A stretch of DNA of 64,000 bases, taken from NCBI GenBank assembly GCA_963736455.1, contig CAVTON010000001.1, positions 1,116,001 through 1,180,000 of the forward strand, in the 5' to 3' direction. Position numbers and translations under genes: made by a program. A model generated the notes under the pieces. It was not told where the DNA came from. It did not search any database and saw only the letters and a list, made by a program, of their open reading frames with translations. Positions 1 to 8,875 of the stretch are shown here, in pieces (positions within the stretch are counted from its first letter, which is position 1; each line of letters starts with the position of its first letter). The stretch comes from DAHUXD01 sp963736455. Lineage in GTDB: Bacteria; Acidobacteriota; Thermoanaerobaculia; UBA5066; Gp7-AA6.

Positions 1-215
1 TTCGCCTCGGTTCCGCCGGAGGTCAGCAGCACGGATCCGGACCCCGCTCCGATCGAAGCGGCGATTTCGTCGCGGGCGTGCTCGATGATGCGGCGCGCGC
101 GCTGTCCCTCCGCGTGGACGGACGACGGGTTGCCGAAGATTTCGGCGCAGGCGCTCATCGCCGGCCAGACCTCGGGGTCCGGGCGAGTCGACGCGTTGTT
201 GTCGAGGTAGATCAT
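1..215 (-). CDS. Cysteine desulfurase (NifS/IscS-like), N-terminal part, runs off the window
   Basis: Only the first 71 codons are inside the window. They begin ATG-Ile-Tyr-Leu-Asp-Asn-Asn-Ala-Ser-Thr, the standard amino end of class V PLP-dependent cysteine desulfurases. A 'NPSSVHAEGQ' segment and a 'TSGGTEA' segment near the edge follow, and both are family hallmarks. These enzymes move sulfur from cysteine to a catalytic Cys persulfide for Fe-S cluster and tRNA thiolation chemistry. The PLP lysine and the catalytic cysteine lie outside the window, so IscS, NifS or SufS type cannot be decided. The gene is divergent from the GWxTD protein across a 121-bp gap. Confidence 0.85.
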   Translation of the reverse strand, partial: MIYLDNNASTRPDPEVWPAMSACAEIFGNPSSVHAEGQRARRIIEHARDEIAASIGAGSGSVLLTSGGTEA

Positions 216-320
216 TCGTTCAGAATCCCGGACGGGCGTTCAAATTATCGCTCGTTATCGCTCCAGCCGCGCGTCATCTGAAAACAATCTTGGAGGAATA
301 CGCGCAGCGCTTCGGAGAGT

Positions 321-326
321 TAAGAT
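321..326 (+). promoter_or_regulatory. -10 box (TAAGAT) of the GWxTD gene
   Basis: TAAGAT lies 10 nt before the ATG at 337 and there is no Shine-Dalgarno between them. This suggests a very short or absent leader. No convincing -35 is visible. Confidence 0.4.
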
Positions 327-336
327 CGCTAGTCCG

Positions 337-3300
337 ATGAAGGCGCGACTCCGGTTGCTTCTCGTCTTCGCGGCCACGCTCGCATACTCGGGGCCTGTCG
401 CCGCGCAAAGCACCGCGGCCGCGGGGCCCGAACCCTCTCCGACCGGCGCCGCAACGCCCTCGACCGCGCCCACGCCCGCCCCCGCTCCCTCCGCACCGGC
501 GGCGCAGCCCGCGCAGCAGGCGGCTCCCCGGCACCTCGTGACGCTTTCGAAGAAGGAGGCGGACGAGAAGCTCAAGGCGCTTGCGCCCGAGGAAAAGGAG
601 TGGCTCGAGTACGTGGGCCCGATCCTGCTCGCGGACGAACGGAACCTCTTCCTCCAGCTCACCGAGCCCCACCAACGCGAGATCTTCAAGGAAGATTTCT
701 GGAAGCGGCGCGAGCAGCAGGGTCTGCCCGCGCCCCTCGGGCCGGGATATCGCGGTCGGTACGAGTCCTTCCGCGACGCCGCGAAGACGACGTACGGCGG
801 GCTGAACTCCGACATGGGAAAGATCGTCGTCCTGCGCGGCGAGCCGCTCGGCGTCCGGGAATTCCTGGACTGCACCAACGTCGTCCGCGACATCCAGGTC
901 TGGACGTACCGCCGAGCGAGCCCGACGGGGCTGAGCAGCGACATGCTCTTTCTCTTCTACCGCTCGAGCCCCGGAGCCGGAGGGTGGCACCTGTGGATGC
1001 CGATGATGCCGGAGACCGAGCTGCTGAACCCGATGGCCTGCCTCCGCGCGATCTCGGATGCCTGTCGCCCGGCGGGCTCGACCGTCCCCCCGTCGCAGGA
1101 CAGCTTTTGCCCGGGCGGCGCGCGGCCGCAGACCTGCGACCAGGCCTGCGACATCGTGCGCATCGTCCAGACCGTGCGCCTCGAGGGCGACGGCCTCGTG
1201 GCCGCCGCGCTCACGGATCCGCCGCCGGTCGAGGTCGAGGGCCTCGAGAAGCTCGCGGAGCGCTTCCCGACCGTGGGCGACCCGAACGCGAAGCCTCTGA
1301 CCGTCCAGGGTCCCTCGAGTGCGCCGCCGCCTTCCGGCGCTCCGGCCCCCTCCGGCGACGCGGTCGTGCCCTCCTCGCCGTCGGCCAGGGCCTCCGAGCA
1401 GACGGCGGCGTCCGGACCGGCGCCGGCGCACCGAAAGCTCTCGAAGAAGGAAGAGCATCAGCTCTACGAGCAGCTGCCCCTCAAGTACAAGGATTTCCTC
1501 GATCTCGTCGAGATCATCATCACGCCCGACGAAAAGGAAGTCTTTCTCGAGATCAAGGAGAACTACCAGCGCGACAAGTTCATCGACTCGTTCTGGAAGC
1601 GCCGCACGATCGATTCGATGGGAATCCGGACCGACTACCGGGCGGTGTATACCCGCCGCGTCCAGGAGGCCATCCAGCAATTCCGGGACACGCACAACGA
1701 CCGCGCCAGGATGTTCATCATCAACGGGCCGCCGGACGCCGTGATCCCGATCGATTGCGAGGACATCTACGTGCCGCTGCAGATCTGGTACTACGAGCGG
1801 CTCGAAGTGATGAAGTCGAAGGCCTATCTGATCTTCTACGAGCCCTACGGCATGCCGCCGTACAAGCTGTGGCTGCCGATCGACGGTCGGGGCGTTCTCC
1901 TCGTCGGCGTCGGATCGCAGACCATGGCGGCGCGGCCGGTCGACATCCAGCGCTGCCTCGACTGGCGCACGGTCGAGCAGGCCCTCGCGTACACCGCCCA
2001 GCTTCTCGGCGGCGGGGCCTTCGGGCTCCAGGCCGAATCGACGCTCTTCAAGCCGCCGACCGTCGAGACCGAGGGCGTCGACCAGATCCTCTCGATGACG
2101 ACCGATGTCCACGAGGGCTCGACCGATCTCGCGGTCGCCAAGCTCGTCCGCTTTCCGGAGATGCGCGCGAACAAGATGGGCGTCGATCTCTCGCTGCTCG
2201 TGCCGAAGGCCGAGCTGAGGCCGCGGTCGCTCGGCGAGGAGAGCTTCTACAACGTGGATGTCATCGGCGAGGTCGTCAAGGAAGACCGCCTGATCGACAA
2301 CTTCAAGTACCGGTTCGACATCCCGGTCGGCGAGATCGGGGGCGAGAAGATCCCCCTCACGGTCCGCCGCTATCTGTATCCGGGCGAGTACAAGCTCGTC
2401 CTGAAGATCTCGGACGGCAACCAGAACGCGGAGGGGCGCCTGGCCGAATCCCTCGTCGTGCCCGAGCAGCCCGACGCCCCGCCGCCGGAGCTCGCGGCGG
2501 CGCGCGCCGCCGGCAAGGCCGCCGTGACCAAGATGAAGGACGAGGGCCTCGTCGCCTCGGCCGTGTCGATCCAGCCGATCGCCAAGGAGATCGTGACGGG
2601 CCTCCAGCGATTCGAGACGCGAGTCTCCGACGGCGTCCACGCCGTGGACTTCTACCTGAACGGCTCGAAGGTCATGACCCGGACCAAGGCCCCGTTCGAC
2701 GCCGATCTGAACCTCGGCCCCCTGCCCCGCAAGCAGACGGTCCGCGTGGTCGCCTATAGCGCCGCGGGACGGACGGTCGGCGAAGACGAGTACATCGTCA
2801 ACGAGGGCAAGGAGGTCTTCAAGGTCCGCATCCTGGCGCCCGAGAAGGGCTCGAAGGTCTCGGGCCCGACCCGGGTCGTCGCCGCCGTCGCGGTGCCGGA
2901 GGGCAAGACGCTGCAGAAGATGGAGTTCTACTCGAACGAGGCGCGCGTCGCGACGCTGTATCAGGCGCCGTACGAGCAGACGGTGACCATCAAGGACTCG
3001 AAGTCCCTCGGCTACGTCCGCGTCGTCGGCACCCTCGACGACGGCACGATCGCCGAGGACCTGCGCTACGTCAACGCGCCGCAGTTCGTCTCGGAGGTCA
3101 CGGTCGACGCCGTCGAGCTCTACACGACCGTCACCGAGAAGGGGCGGCCCGTCAACTACCTCCAGGCCTCGAACTTCAAGGTGTTCGAGGACGGCGTGGC
3201 CCAGACGATCGAGGGTTTCGAGTACGTCAAGAACCTGCCCCTCTCGGTGGGCGTCATGATCGACACATCCGCTTCCATGCTCGAGTCGCTGCCGGACGCC

Positions 3301-3885
3301 GAGCAGGCGGCGCTCAAATTCCTCGACTTCACGGTGGGAGAGAAGGACCGGGCCTTCGTCGTGTCCTTCGACAACGAGCCGTACCTGCTCTCCAAGCTGA
3401 CCGCCCGCAAGGACAAGCTCATCCGGGCGTTGTCGGGGCTCCGGGCCGAGGGCTCGACCGCTCTCTACGACGCCATCATCTACGGGCTGTACCAGTTCAC
3501 CGGCGTCAAGGGCAAGAAGGCGCTGGTGATCCTGACGGACGGCAAGGACACGGCGTCGAAGTTCGATTACGACACGCTCGTCGAATACGTCAAGAAGTCG
3601 GGCATCGCGATCTACGGCATCGGCCTGAAGATCTCGGGCACGGATCTCGAGGTCAAGTACAAGCTCAACAAGATCTCCCAGGCGACCGGCGGACAGACCT
3701 TCTACATCGACTCGGCCAAGAACCTCGAGGCGGTTTACCGGCAGATCAACGAAGACCTGCGCAGCCAGTACCTGCTGACCTACTACTCGTCGAACACCGA
3801 GGCCAAGGACCAATGGCGCAAGGTCGAGATCAAGGTCGAGCCGACCAACCTCTCGGCGAGGACGATCAGCGGGTATTACCCCTAG
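337..3885 (+). CDS. Exported protein with two GWxTD-type domains and a C-terminal VWFA domain
   Basis: 1182 residues. A signal peptide of about 23 residues ends at 'SGPVAAQ' and is followed by a Pro/Ala-rich linker. Two related modules of the GWxTD family occur at about residues 80-175 and 365-480, each with a 'FWKRR' helix and a conserved C-terminal 'DC' after a 'GKIVVLRG' or 'ARMFIING' strand. The middle holds Ig-like beta segments. From about residue 930 there is a VWFA domain of the acidobacterial type, with an intact MIDAS start 'DTSAS' near residue 976 and 'LTDGKD' further on. The protein is therefore a probable secreted or envelope metal-dependent adhesion or assembly factor. Its partner and substrate are unknown. 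It is a single-gene unit divergent from the desulfurase. Confidence 0.85.
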   Translation: MKARLRLLLVFAATLAYSGPVAAQSTAAAGPEPSPTGAATPSTAPTPAPAPSAPAAQPAQQAAPRHLVTLSKKEADEKLKALAPEEKEWLEYVGPILLADERNLFLQLTEPHQREIFKEDFWKRREQQGLPAPLGPGYRGRYESFRDAAKTTYGGLNSDMGKIVVLRGEPLGVREFLDCTNVVRDIQVWTYRRASPTGLSSDMLFLFYRSSPGAGGWHLWMPMMPETELLNPMACLRAISDACRPAGSTVPPSQDSFCPGGARPQTCDQACDIVRIVQTVRLEGDGLVAAALTDPPPVEVEGLEKLAERFPTVGDPNAKPLTVQGPSSAPPPSGAPAPSGDAVVPSSPSARASEQTAASGPAPAHRKLSKKEEHQLYEQLPLKYKDFLDLVEIIITPDEKEVFLEIKENYQRDKFIDSFWKRRTIDSMGIRTDYRAVYTRRVQEAIQQFRDTHNDRARMFIINGPPDAVIPIDCEDIYVPLQIWYYERLEVMKSKAYLIFYEPYGMPPYKLWLPIDGRGVLLVGVGSQTMAARPVDIQRCLDWRTVEQALAYTAQLLGGGAFGLQAESTLFKPPTVETEGVDQILSMTTDVHEGSTDLAVAKLVRFPEMRANKMGVDLSLLVPKAELRPRSLGEESFYNVDVIGEVVKEDRLIDNFKYRFDIPVGEIGGEKIPLTVRRYLYPGEYKLVLKISDGNQNAEGRLAESLVVPEQPDAPPPELAAARAAGKAAVTKMKDEGLVASAVSIQPIAKEIVTGLQRFETRVSDGVHAVDFYLNGSKVMTRTKAPFDADLNLGPLPRKQTVRVVAYSAAGRTVGEDEYIVNEGKEVFKVRILAPEKGSKVSGPTRVVAAVAVPEGKTLQKMEFYSNEARVATLYQAPYEQTVTIKDSKSLGYVRVVGTLDDGTIAEDLRYVNAPQFVSEVTVDAVELYTTVTEKGRPVNYLQASNFKVFEDGVAQTIEGFEYVKNLPLSVGVMIDTSASMLESLPDAEQAALKFLDFTVGEKDRAFVVSFDNEPYLLSKLTARKDKLIRALSGLRAEGSTALYDAIIYGLYQFTGVKGKKALVILTDGKDTASKFDYDTLVEYVKKSGIAIYGIGLKISGTDLEVKYKLNKISQATGGQTFYIDSAKNLEAVYRQINEDLRSQYLLTYYSSNTEAKDQWRKVEIKVEPTNLSARTISGYYP

Positions 3886-3887
3886 GA

Positions 3888-3997
3888 AACGGCGCCTCCG
3901 CTCGCTCGGGGCTGCGCGCCGCTCGGGTGACTTCTCACGCCGCGAACGACACCGACAGTGCCGGATATCGAGTCTTATCTCTCTCCGAAAGGCGCGC
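3888..3997 (+). repeat. Dispersed GC-rich intergenic repeat, copy A (internally deleted)
   Basis: Shares 'CTCGGGTGACTTCTCACGCC' and the following 'CACCGACAGTGCCG...ATCGAGTCTTA' with copy C (35008-35215). It shares the first part with copy B (30131-30296, opposite orientation). About 90 bp present in B and C are missing here. It sits between the GWxTD gene and maf. Confidence 0.7.
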
Positions 3998-4014
3998 TCT
4001 TCTTGTGGCTGCGC

Positions 4015-4020
4015 TAGATT
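4015..4020 (+). promoter_or_regulatory. -10 box (TAGATT) of maf
   Basis: TAGATT ends 6 nt before the GTG start at 4027 with no Shine-Dalgarno. It fits a leaderless transcript. Confidence 0.45.
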
Positions 4021-4026
4021 TCCTTC

Positions 4027-4647
4027 GTGCCAACGAACTCGCCGGCTGACCGGCCCCCCCTTCTCATCCTGGCTTCCGCTTCGCCGCGCCGGGCCGAGAT
4101 TCTCCGATTGCTCGGCATTCCGTTTTCGGTCCGGCCGGCGGACGTCGACGAGGAGATCCTGCCCGGTGAGACGGCCGAGGCCGCGGCGGTCCGGCTCGCC
4201 GCCGCCAAGGCCGTGCTCGCCGCCGGGCGCGACCCCGGGTCCTGGGTGCTCTCGGCCGACACGCTCGTCTTCCTCGACGGCGCGACGCTCGGCAAGCCGC
4301 GCGACGACGGCGAGGCCGCGCGGATGCTGGAACGGCTGGCCGGCCGGGAGCACGGGGTCGTGACGGCCGTCCACCTGCGCCGGGGCGGCGCGGGGCGCGG
4401 CATGGCCGAGACGAGCCGCGTGCGCTTTGCGCCGATGAGCGCGGAGGAGATCCGCTGGTACGTCGCGACGGGCGAGCCGCGCGACAAGGCCGGCGCCTAC
4501 GGCGTGCAGGGGCTCGGCGCGCGTTTCATCGCCGAGATCCGCGGCTCCTTCACCAATGTCATGGGACTGCCGGCGCGCGCCGTCTACGAGCTGCTCAGGA
4601 CCGCACCGGATCCCGCTCTCGGGCTTCTCGCGCTTTCTTCCGGTTGA
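4027..4647 (+). CDS. maf: Maf-like nucleoside triphosphate pyrophosphatase
   Basis: 206 residues with a GTG start. The Maf signature 'LASASPRRAEILRLLG' lies near the amino end, followed by 'VDEEILPGE'. Further on come 'LSADTLVFLDG' with the catalytic Asp, and 'KAGAYGVQGLGARFI', which is the family's second signature. Maf proteins hydrolyse non-canonical or canonical NTPs to NMP and are linked to septum inhibition. The 3' end overlaps the convergent diguanylate cyclase gene by 53 bp. A -10-like TAGATT lies 6 nt before the GTG, which supports this start. Length is normal for the family. Confidence 0.93.
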   Translation: MPTNSPADRPPLLILASASPRRAEILRLLGIPFSVRPADVDEEILPGETAEAAAVRLAAAKAVLAAGRDPGSWVLSADTLVFLDGATLGKPRDDGEAARMLERLAGREHGVVTAVHLRRGGAGRGMAETSRVRFAPMSAEEIRWYVATGEPRDKAGAYGVQGLGARFIAEIRGSFTNVMGLPARAVYELLRTAPDPALGLLALSSG

Positions 4648-5782
4648 GCTTCATCTCGTACATGCGCGCGTCGGCCTCCGCGAGCGTCCGCGGGAACTCG
4701 GCCTTGGGCCGGTGCGTGGCCCATCCCACCGAGAGGGTCGGCTGAAGGTGCTGCGCTCCGGGGATGTGCGGGAGGCTGCGTCCGAGCTCCTCCGACTTCT
4801 GCGCCGCGGAGGCCTCGTCCGCCTGCGTCAGCAGGATCAGGAACTCGTCGCCGCCCCAGCGGAACACGAGATCCGACTCGCGGACGCAGGCCGTCAGGTA
4901 GTTGGCCACGAACTGGAGCACCTCGTCGCCGACCTGATGGCCCCGGACGTCGTTGATCTCCTTGAACCGGTCGACGTCCACGAGCAGGACCGAGATCGCC
5001 ATGCCGTGGCGCCGCGACCGCGCGAGCTCTCGCCGGATGACGTCGTTGAAGTAGTGCCGGTTGTAGAGTCCCGTCAGCCGGTCGCGGATTCCCATCTCCT
5101 TGGCCTGCGAGTCCGACTCGACCAGCCGCTCCATCTCGCGCTTCAGCTCCGACTGGCTCGCCTCGAAGAGGAGGAGGATGATGCCGACGGCCACGGTCAT
5201 CTCGAGGAACATCTCGAAGAAGTGCGCGAAGGCGTAGAGGTTTCCGAGGCCTTCGACGTGGCCGGCCTTGATCTCGGCCCAGCCCACGAAGCACCGCACC
5301 GCGGCCCAGAGGAAGAACGACGAGGAGAGCAGGAGACGCCCACCGGCCGAGCCCGGGGCGCGCGCGAAGGCGATTGCCGTGTAGAGGTAGGCCGCGGCAC
5401 GCACGAACGCGACGGCGGCGTCGGGGACGAACGGCGTCGAGACCAGCCACGAGGCCGCCAGGATCGGGATCGCCCAGAGCATCTCCACGGGGCGCGAGGC
5501 CGCTCGTTCGTTGCGGAACCGGCGCACGCCGCGGACGAGGAAGAAGACGTGCGAAAGCAAGGCGACGTTCAGAGCGAAGAGCGGGATCTGGTGGGCCCCC
5601 TCCTGTCCGAGAGAGTCCTTGACCGCCGGGAGCAGCCCGGTGCCCACGAGGAAAAATGCCCAGGAGGCGATCCAGTCCAGGAAGGCCGGACGCCGGAACT
5701 TGCGGTACAGCAGCAGGAGGACGACGAAAAGCAGGATCGTCCCCGCGGCCTGGACCAGGAGTGCGACGGTTTGGGTTTCCAT
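4595..5782 (-). CDS. Membrane-anchored diguanylate cyclase (GGDEF)
   Basis: 395 residues, taken from the ATG at 5782 ('METQTVALLVQAAG'). The first ~200 residues form about six or seven hydrophobic helices. A short coiled linker with 'DRLTGLYNRHYFND' opens the GGDEF domain, and the active-site loop reads 'RWGGDEFLILL', so the enzyme should be catalytic. No clear RxxD inhibitory site precedes it. It would make cyclic di-GMP from two GTP in response to an unknown membrane signal. The 3' end overlaps convergent maf by 53 bp. The open frame continues upstream past 5782, but that region has no family similarity and opposes the divergent gene at 5862. Confidence 0.88.
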   Translation of the reverse strand: METQTVALLVQAAGTILLFVVLLLLYRKFRRPAFLDWIASWAFFLVGTGLLPAVKDSLGQEGAHQIPLFALNVALLSHVFFLVRGVRRFRNERAASRPVEMLWAIPILAASWLVSTPFVPDAAVAFVRAAAYLYTAIAFARAPGSAGGRLLLSSSFFLWAAVRCFVGWAEIKAGHVEGLGNLYAFAHFFEMFLEMTVAVGIILLLFEASQSELKREMERLVESDSQAKEMGIRDRLTGLYNRHYFNDVIRRELARSRRHGMAISVLLVDVDRFKEINDVRGHQVGDEVLQFVANYLTACVRESDLVFRWGGDEFLILLTQADEASAAQKSEELGRSLPHIPGAQHLQPTLSVGWATHRPKAEFPRTLAEADARMYEMKLNRKKAREARERDPVRS

Positions 5783-5848
5783 GAAACTGGCGCCGATTAG
5801 TGTACGTGACCTCGGCCCTCGCCGGAACCGGCCGGCCGGCCAGCTTCG

Positions 5849-5854
5849 TACAAT
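5849..5854 (+). promoter_or_regulatory. -10 box (TACAAT) upstream of the orphan gene at 5862
   Basis: TACAAT followed by 7 nt and then ATG, with no Shine-Dalgarno. One of the clearest leaderless-type starts in the window. Confidence 0.5.
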
Positions 5855-5861
5855 CCGCATC

Positions 5862-6524
5862 ATGAACCCGACGATCGCCTGCGTGGCTCCGGCCGTCCGG
5901 CCGTCTCGAAGCGTCCTCGGCGCGGTCGCCGAACGGGTCCGGGACGCGCGCCCGAGGGGCTTCTCGCTCTCCGGGTATCTGGCTTCGTCCGCCCCGCCGC
6001 CGCGGGTCGTCTTCTGCCCGGCGGGCGAGAGCGTGTCCGAGGATCGGCGTTTTCTGGAGGACGCGGCCCGCCGTCTCCTCTGGCCGCCGCCGCCGATGCG
6101 CCTTCGCCTGGCCATCGGGGCCCTCCGCAACGACGCCGACGACGAGGCGTCGCCGCCGGGCGCGCGCGCCGCCTCGGATCCCTCCTCCGCTCTTCTGCTC
6201 GAGGGCGTCGTCGGTCCCGCGCGCGCCCGCGCGGCCCTGCGGGCGAACGGCCCCCGCGAGTGGATCGTCGAGTCGCCCGCTCGAGTGCGGCTGTCGCGCC
6301 GCGAGCTCGACCGGCTCGCGTCGGCCGGCATCCGCTGGTGGAGCCTCGCCCCCGTGATCCTCGTCGGCGTCTCGGTCAGCGTCGAGCTCGCGCGGGCGGC
6401 CGCGTCCTGGCGATCGTGGCTTCCGGCGCGGACGCCGGTATGGATCCGGCCAACCCGCGGCGGGGAAACGCCGCGTCGGCGCCCCGGCCGAGGGAACCAA
6501 GGGCGGGGCGCCGAGAGAAGCTAA
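5862..6524 (+). CDS. Hypothetical protein
   Basis: I do not recognise this 220-residue Arg/Ala-rich protein. The start is ATG 5862, 7 nt after a TACAAT box. A 'RVVFCPAGESVSEDRRFLED' stretch and a hydrophobic segment 'WWSLAPVILVGVSVSVELA' are visible, with a basic tail. Codon use resembles the neighbours and no overlapping frame has a recognised product, so I judge it a real gene. It lies between the divergent diguanylate cyclase (79 bp away) and the convergent DUF3501 gene (20 bp away). Confidence 0.55.
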   Translation: MNPTIACVAPAVRPSRSVLGAVAERVRDARPRGFSLSGYLASSAPPPRVVFCPAGESVSEDRRFLEDAARRLLWPPPPMRLRLAIGALRNDADDEASPPGARAASDPSSALLLEGVVGPARARAALRANGPREWIVESPARVRLSRRELDRLASAGIRWWSLAPVILVGVSVSVELARAAASWRSWLPARTPVWIRPTRGGETPRRRPGRGNQGRGAERS

Positions 6525-6544
6525 CCCGCCGCGCCGAGGCGCGC

Positions 6545-7126
6545 CTAGGCGGCGAGGTCGGCGAGCAGCTCCCGGACCGTGTCGGCCGAGAGGACCTGCG
6601 TCGCGCGGTAGCCGCCGTGCGCGACCTCGAGCGCCGCCTCCATCCCGGAGGAAAGCGAGCGCGCTCCCGGCTCGCCGAGCCGAAAACGAATGTAGTGCAC
6701 CGCTGAGATGCGGTCCTCGCGGCTCTGGCCCGGGGCGAAGAGGGCCGGGTAGCGGTCCGGGCCCGCCGCGAGGACCAGGTGCCCGGGCTCGTCGAGGCCG
6801 ATGAATTCATCGAGGAGCTCCTGGACGCGCGCGGGATCGGTGATCTCGATGAAGAGGGTCGCCGCGATCTCCCCCGGACCGGGCAGCAGCTCGTTGTAGG
6901 CGTCGATCTCGTGCTGCACCTTTTCCGGGTGCACGATCCGCTCGACCCGCAGCATCTCCTGGACCTGGAATCGGACCGTGTCCCGGCTTTCGAACACGAG
7001 CGTCATCAGGGGCCCGAGGGAAACCCGCCGCCGGTCCTTGAGCGTGATGATCCGGCTGCGAAAGTCCGGCCGCTCGAGCTCGTACTCGTGAAGGTTGGAG
7101 AGATCGGCCGCGGTCAGGGGTTTCAT
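6545..7126 (-). CDS. DUF3501 family protein
   Basis: 193 residues beginning 'MKPLTAADLSNLHEYE'. The 'RRVSLGPLMTLVFESRDT' and 'QVQEMLRVERI' blocks are typical of DUF3501. The ATG overlaps the stop of the upstream Fe-S protein as ATGA, so the two are translationally coupled. DUF3501 genes are often found beside rubrerythrin and this type of Fe-S oxidoreductase, as here. A role in peroxide or redox stress is an inference from context. No catalytic motif is apparent. Confidence 0.88.
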   Translation of the reverse strand: MKPLTAADLSNLHEYELERPDFRSRIITLKDRRRVSLGPLMTLVFESRDTVRFQVQEMLRVERIVHPEKVQHEIDAYNELLPGPGEIAATLFIEITDPARVQELLDEFIGLDEPGHLVLAAGPDRYPALFAPGQSREDRISAVHYIRFRLGEPGARSLSSGMEAALEVAHGGYRATQVLSADTVRELLADLAA

Positions 7127-8403
7127 AGATCGCGCAACCCGTAGGCCTCGGCAAACACCTGGATCGGGTGCTTCGACACCTGGCCCGTGGCCTGCCGGAT
7201 CTGAATCCCGGCGAGAGGGCAATCGGTGGCGACCACGTCGGGCCGCTCCGCCTCGACGGCGGCGAAGACGGGGGTCCCGACCTTCATGGACATCGGAAAG
7301 TATTCGGTCTTCATGCTCCAGGTCCCGTCGTGCCCCGTGCAGCGCTCGACCGTCACGACCTCGGCGCCCGGAATGAGCTGCAGCAGGTCGCGAGACTTGA
7401 AGCCGATGTCCTGGACCTTGAGATGGCAGGGCACCTGGTAGACGACCTTGCGGGGAGAACGGGAAAATTCGGTCGGAAGCTTTCCCTGCGCATGACGGCG
7501 CATCAGGAACTCACAGAGATCGAGAGTGGCCGCGGCGACTTCCTTCGCCTCCTCCTCGGCGCCGAGGACGGGGTACTCCTTCTTCAGCATCAGGCTGCAC
7601 GTCGGGCCCGGAGAAACGACGGCATAGCCGGCGCGGACGAAAGGAAGAAACGAGCCGACGTTGGTTCCGCGGCATTCCCGGGCGCCGTCCAGGTCGCCGC
7701 TCTCGAGAAACGGCATTCCGCAGCAGCGCTGCGGCGGGACGACGACCTCACAGCCGCTCTTTTCCAGCACCGCGACGGCGGCGCGGCCGATCTCGGGGTT
7801 GTTCGCGTTGACGGCGCACGTCACGAAGAGGGCCACGCGATCGGCGCCGGGAGCAATCGAGGAAGGTTCGGTCGCGCCTCCCCGCCGCTGCCACCAGGCG
7901 GCGAACGTCTCGGGCGCCCATGCCGGCAGCATGCGATCGCGGTGCACCCCGAGCGTTTTCTCCATGAGCACGCGCACGGGACGCGATTCGTTCAGGGCGT
8001 TGACCAGGGGCGCGGCCGCCGTGGCCGCGCGCCCCACCGCGTCGGTGGACGCGAGCACGCGCTCGCGCAGCCCGAGCTTTCCTTCGCCCTTGACCCGGGC
8101 CGCGCGGTCGCGCAGCACGGTCCTCGGTATGTCGACCTCCCAGCGGTGCGGAGGGTAGTAAGGACAGTGGGGAATGCAGAGCCTGCACTCGAAGCAGAGG
8201 TCCGAGAAGGCGCCGAGGTCCGCCGTCGTGAGCTGGTCCGCCTCGCCGTCCACTTCCGGGCGGTCGAGCGCCCGGAAGAGGACATCGAAGGACGGACACA
8301 GGTTGTAGCAGCGCCGGCACGTGTGGCAGACGTCCGCCACGCGCCGGAGCTCCCGGTCGACCGCGGCGCGGTCGAAGAAATCGTGAGCCGAGGGGTCGAA
8401 CAC
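7123..8403 (-). CDS. Fe-S oxidoreductase of the GlpC/heterodisulfide reductase (CCG-domain) type
   Basis: 426 residues with a GTG start at 8403. Two 4Fe-4S ferredoxin motifs lie at about residues 27-85: 'CHTCRRCYNLCP' and 'CFECRLCIPHCP'. Cysteine-rich CCG domains follow, with 'CCGMPFLESGD' and a later 'ERCTGHDGTW'. This layout matches GlpC and HdrD-like electron-transfer subunits, which pass electrons between a dehydrogenase and quinones or disulfides. The gene is the third in the regulator-rubrerythrin-FeS-DUF3501 operon, 22 bp after rubrerythrin. It may deliver electrons to rubrerythrin, but that is inference. Confidence 0.88.
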   Translation of the reverse strand: MFDPSAHDFFDRAAVDRELRRVADVCHTCRRCYNLCPSFDVLFRALDRPEVDGEADQLTTADLGAFSDLCFECRLCIPHCPYYPPHRWEVDIPRTVLRDRAARVKGEGKLGLRERVLASTDAVGRAATAAAPLVNALNESRPVRVLMEKTLGVHRDRMLPAWAPETFAAWWQRRGGATEPSSIAPGADRVALFVTCAVNANNPEIGRAAVAVLEKSGCEVVVPPQRCCGMPFLESGDLDGARECRGTNVGSFLPFVRAGYAVVSPGPTCSLMLKKEYPVLGAEEEAKEVAAATLDLCEFLMRRHAQGKLPTEFSRSPRKVVYQVPCHLKVQDIGFKSRDLLQLIPGAEVVTVERCTGHDGTWSMKTEYFPMSMKVGTPVFAAVEAERPDVVATDCPLAGIQIRQATGQVSKHPIQVFAEAYGLRDL

Positions 8404-8425
8404 GCGATCGCTCGCCGCCGGGCGC

Positions 8426-8851
8426 CTAGAACTTGCCCAGGTTGTCGAGACCCTTCTGGAACCGGCCGGCGTGCGACTTCTCGGCCCGCGCGAGCGTTTC
8501 GAACCACTCGGCGATCTCGCCGAAGCCTTCGTCGCGAGCCGACCTGGCGAATCCCGGATACATCTGCGTGTACTCGTAGGTCTCGCCCTCGACCGCCGAC
8601 TTCAGGTTGTCGTTGGTCCCCCCGATCGCAAAGCCCGTGGCCGGGTCTCCGACCTCCTTCAGGAAGTCCATGTGGCCGAACGCGTGTCCGGTCTCCGCCT
8701 CGGCCGTGTCCCGGAAGAGTCCCCCGATCTCGGGGTATCCCTCGATGTCCGCGCGGCGGGCGAAATACATGTAGCGGCGGTTCGCCTGCGACTCGCCGGC
8801 GAACGCGTGCTTCAGGTTCTCGTGGGTCTTGGTATTGGCCAGTTTCGGCAT
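8426..8851 (-). CDS. rbr: Rubrerythrin (diiron peroxidase), lacking a rubredoxin domain
   Basis: 141 residues. The four-helix ferritin-like fold is shown by 'HAFAGESQANRRYMYFA' and by 'ETGHAFGHMDFL', which carry diiron Glu and His ligands. Later 'EWFETLARAEKSHAGRFQ' supplies the last ligands. The usual C-terminal rubredoxin CxxC pair is absent, so electrons must come from a separate donor. The neighbouring Fe-S protein is a candidate. The protein would reduce hydrogen peroxide in the cytoplasm. An AAGGAG site precedes the ATG. It sits 24 bp downstream of the Fur-family gene. Confidence 0.93.
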   Translation of the reverse strand: MPKLANTKTHENLKHAFAGESQANRRYMYFARRADIEGYPEIGGLFRDTAEAETGHAFGHMDFLKEVGDPATGFAIGGTNDNLKSAVEGETYEYTQMYPGFARSARDEGFGEIAEWFETLARAEKSHAGRFQKGLDNLGKF

Positions 8852-8875
8852 GAAACTCCTTGCTCTTCGACCGAT

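Noticed and set aside
274..4374. 1366-codon open frame on the minus strand opposite the GWxTD and maf genes
   Set aside because: GC-rich shadow frame with Arg/Leu/Asp-heavy composition and no motif; the plus-strand genes have clear domains.
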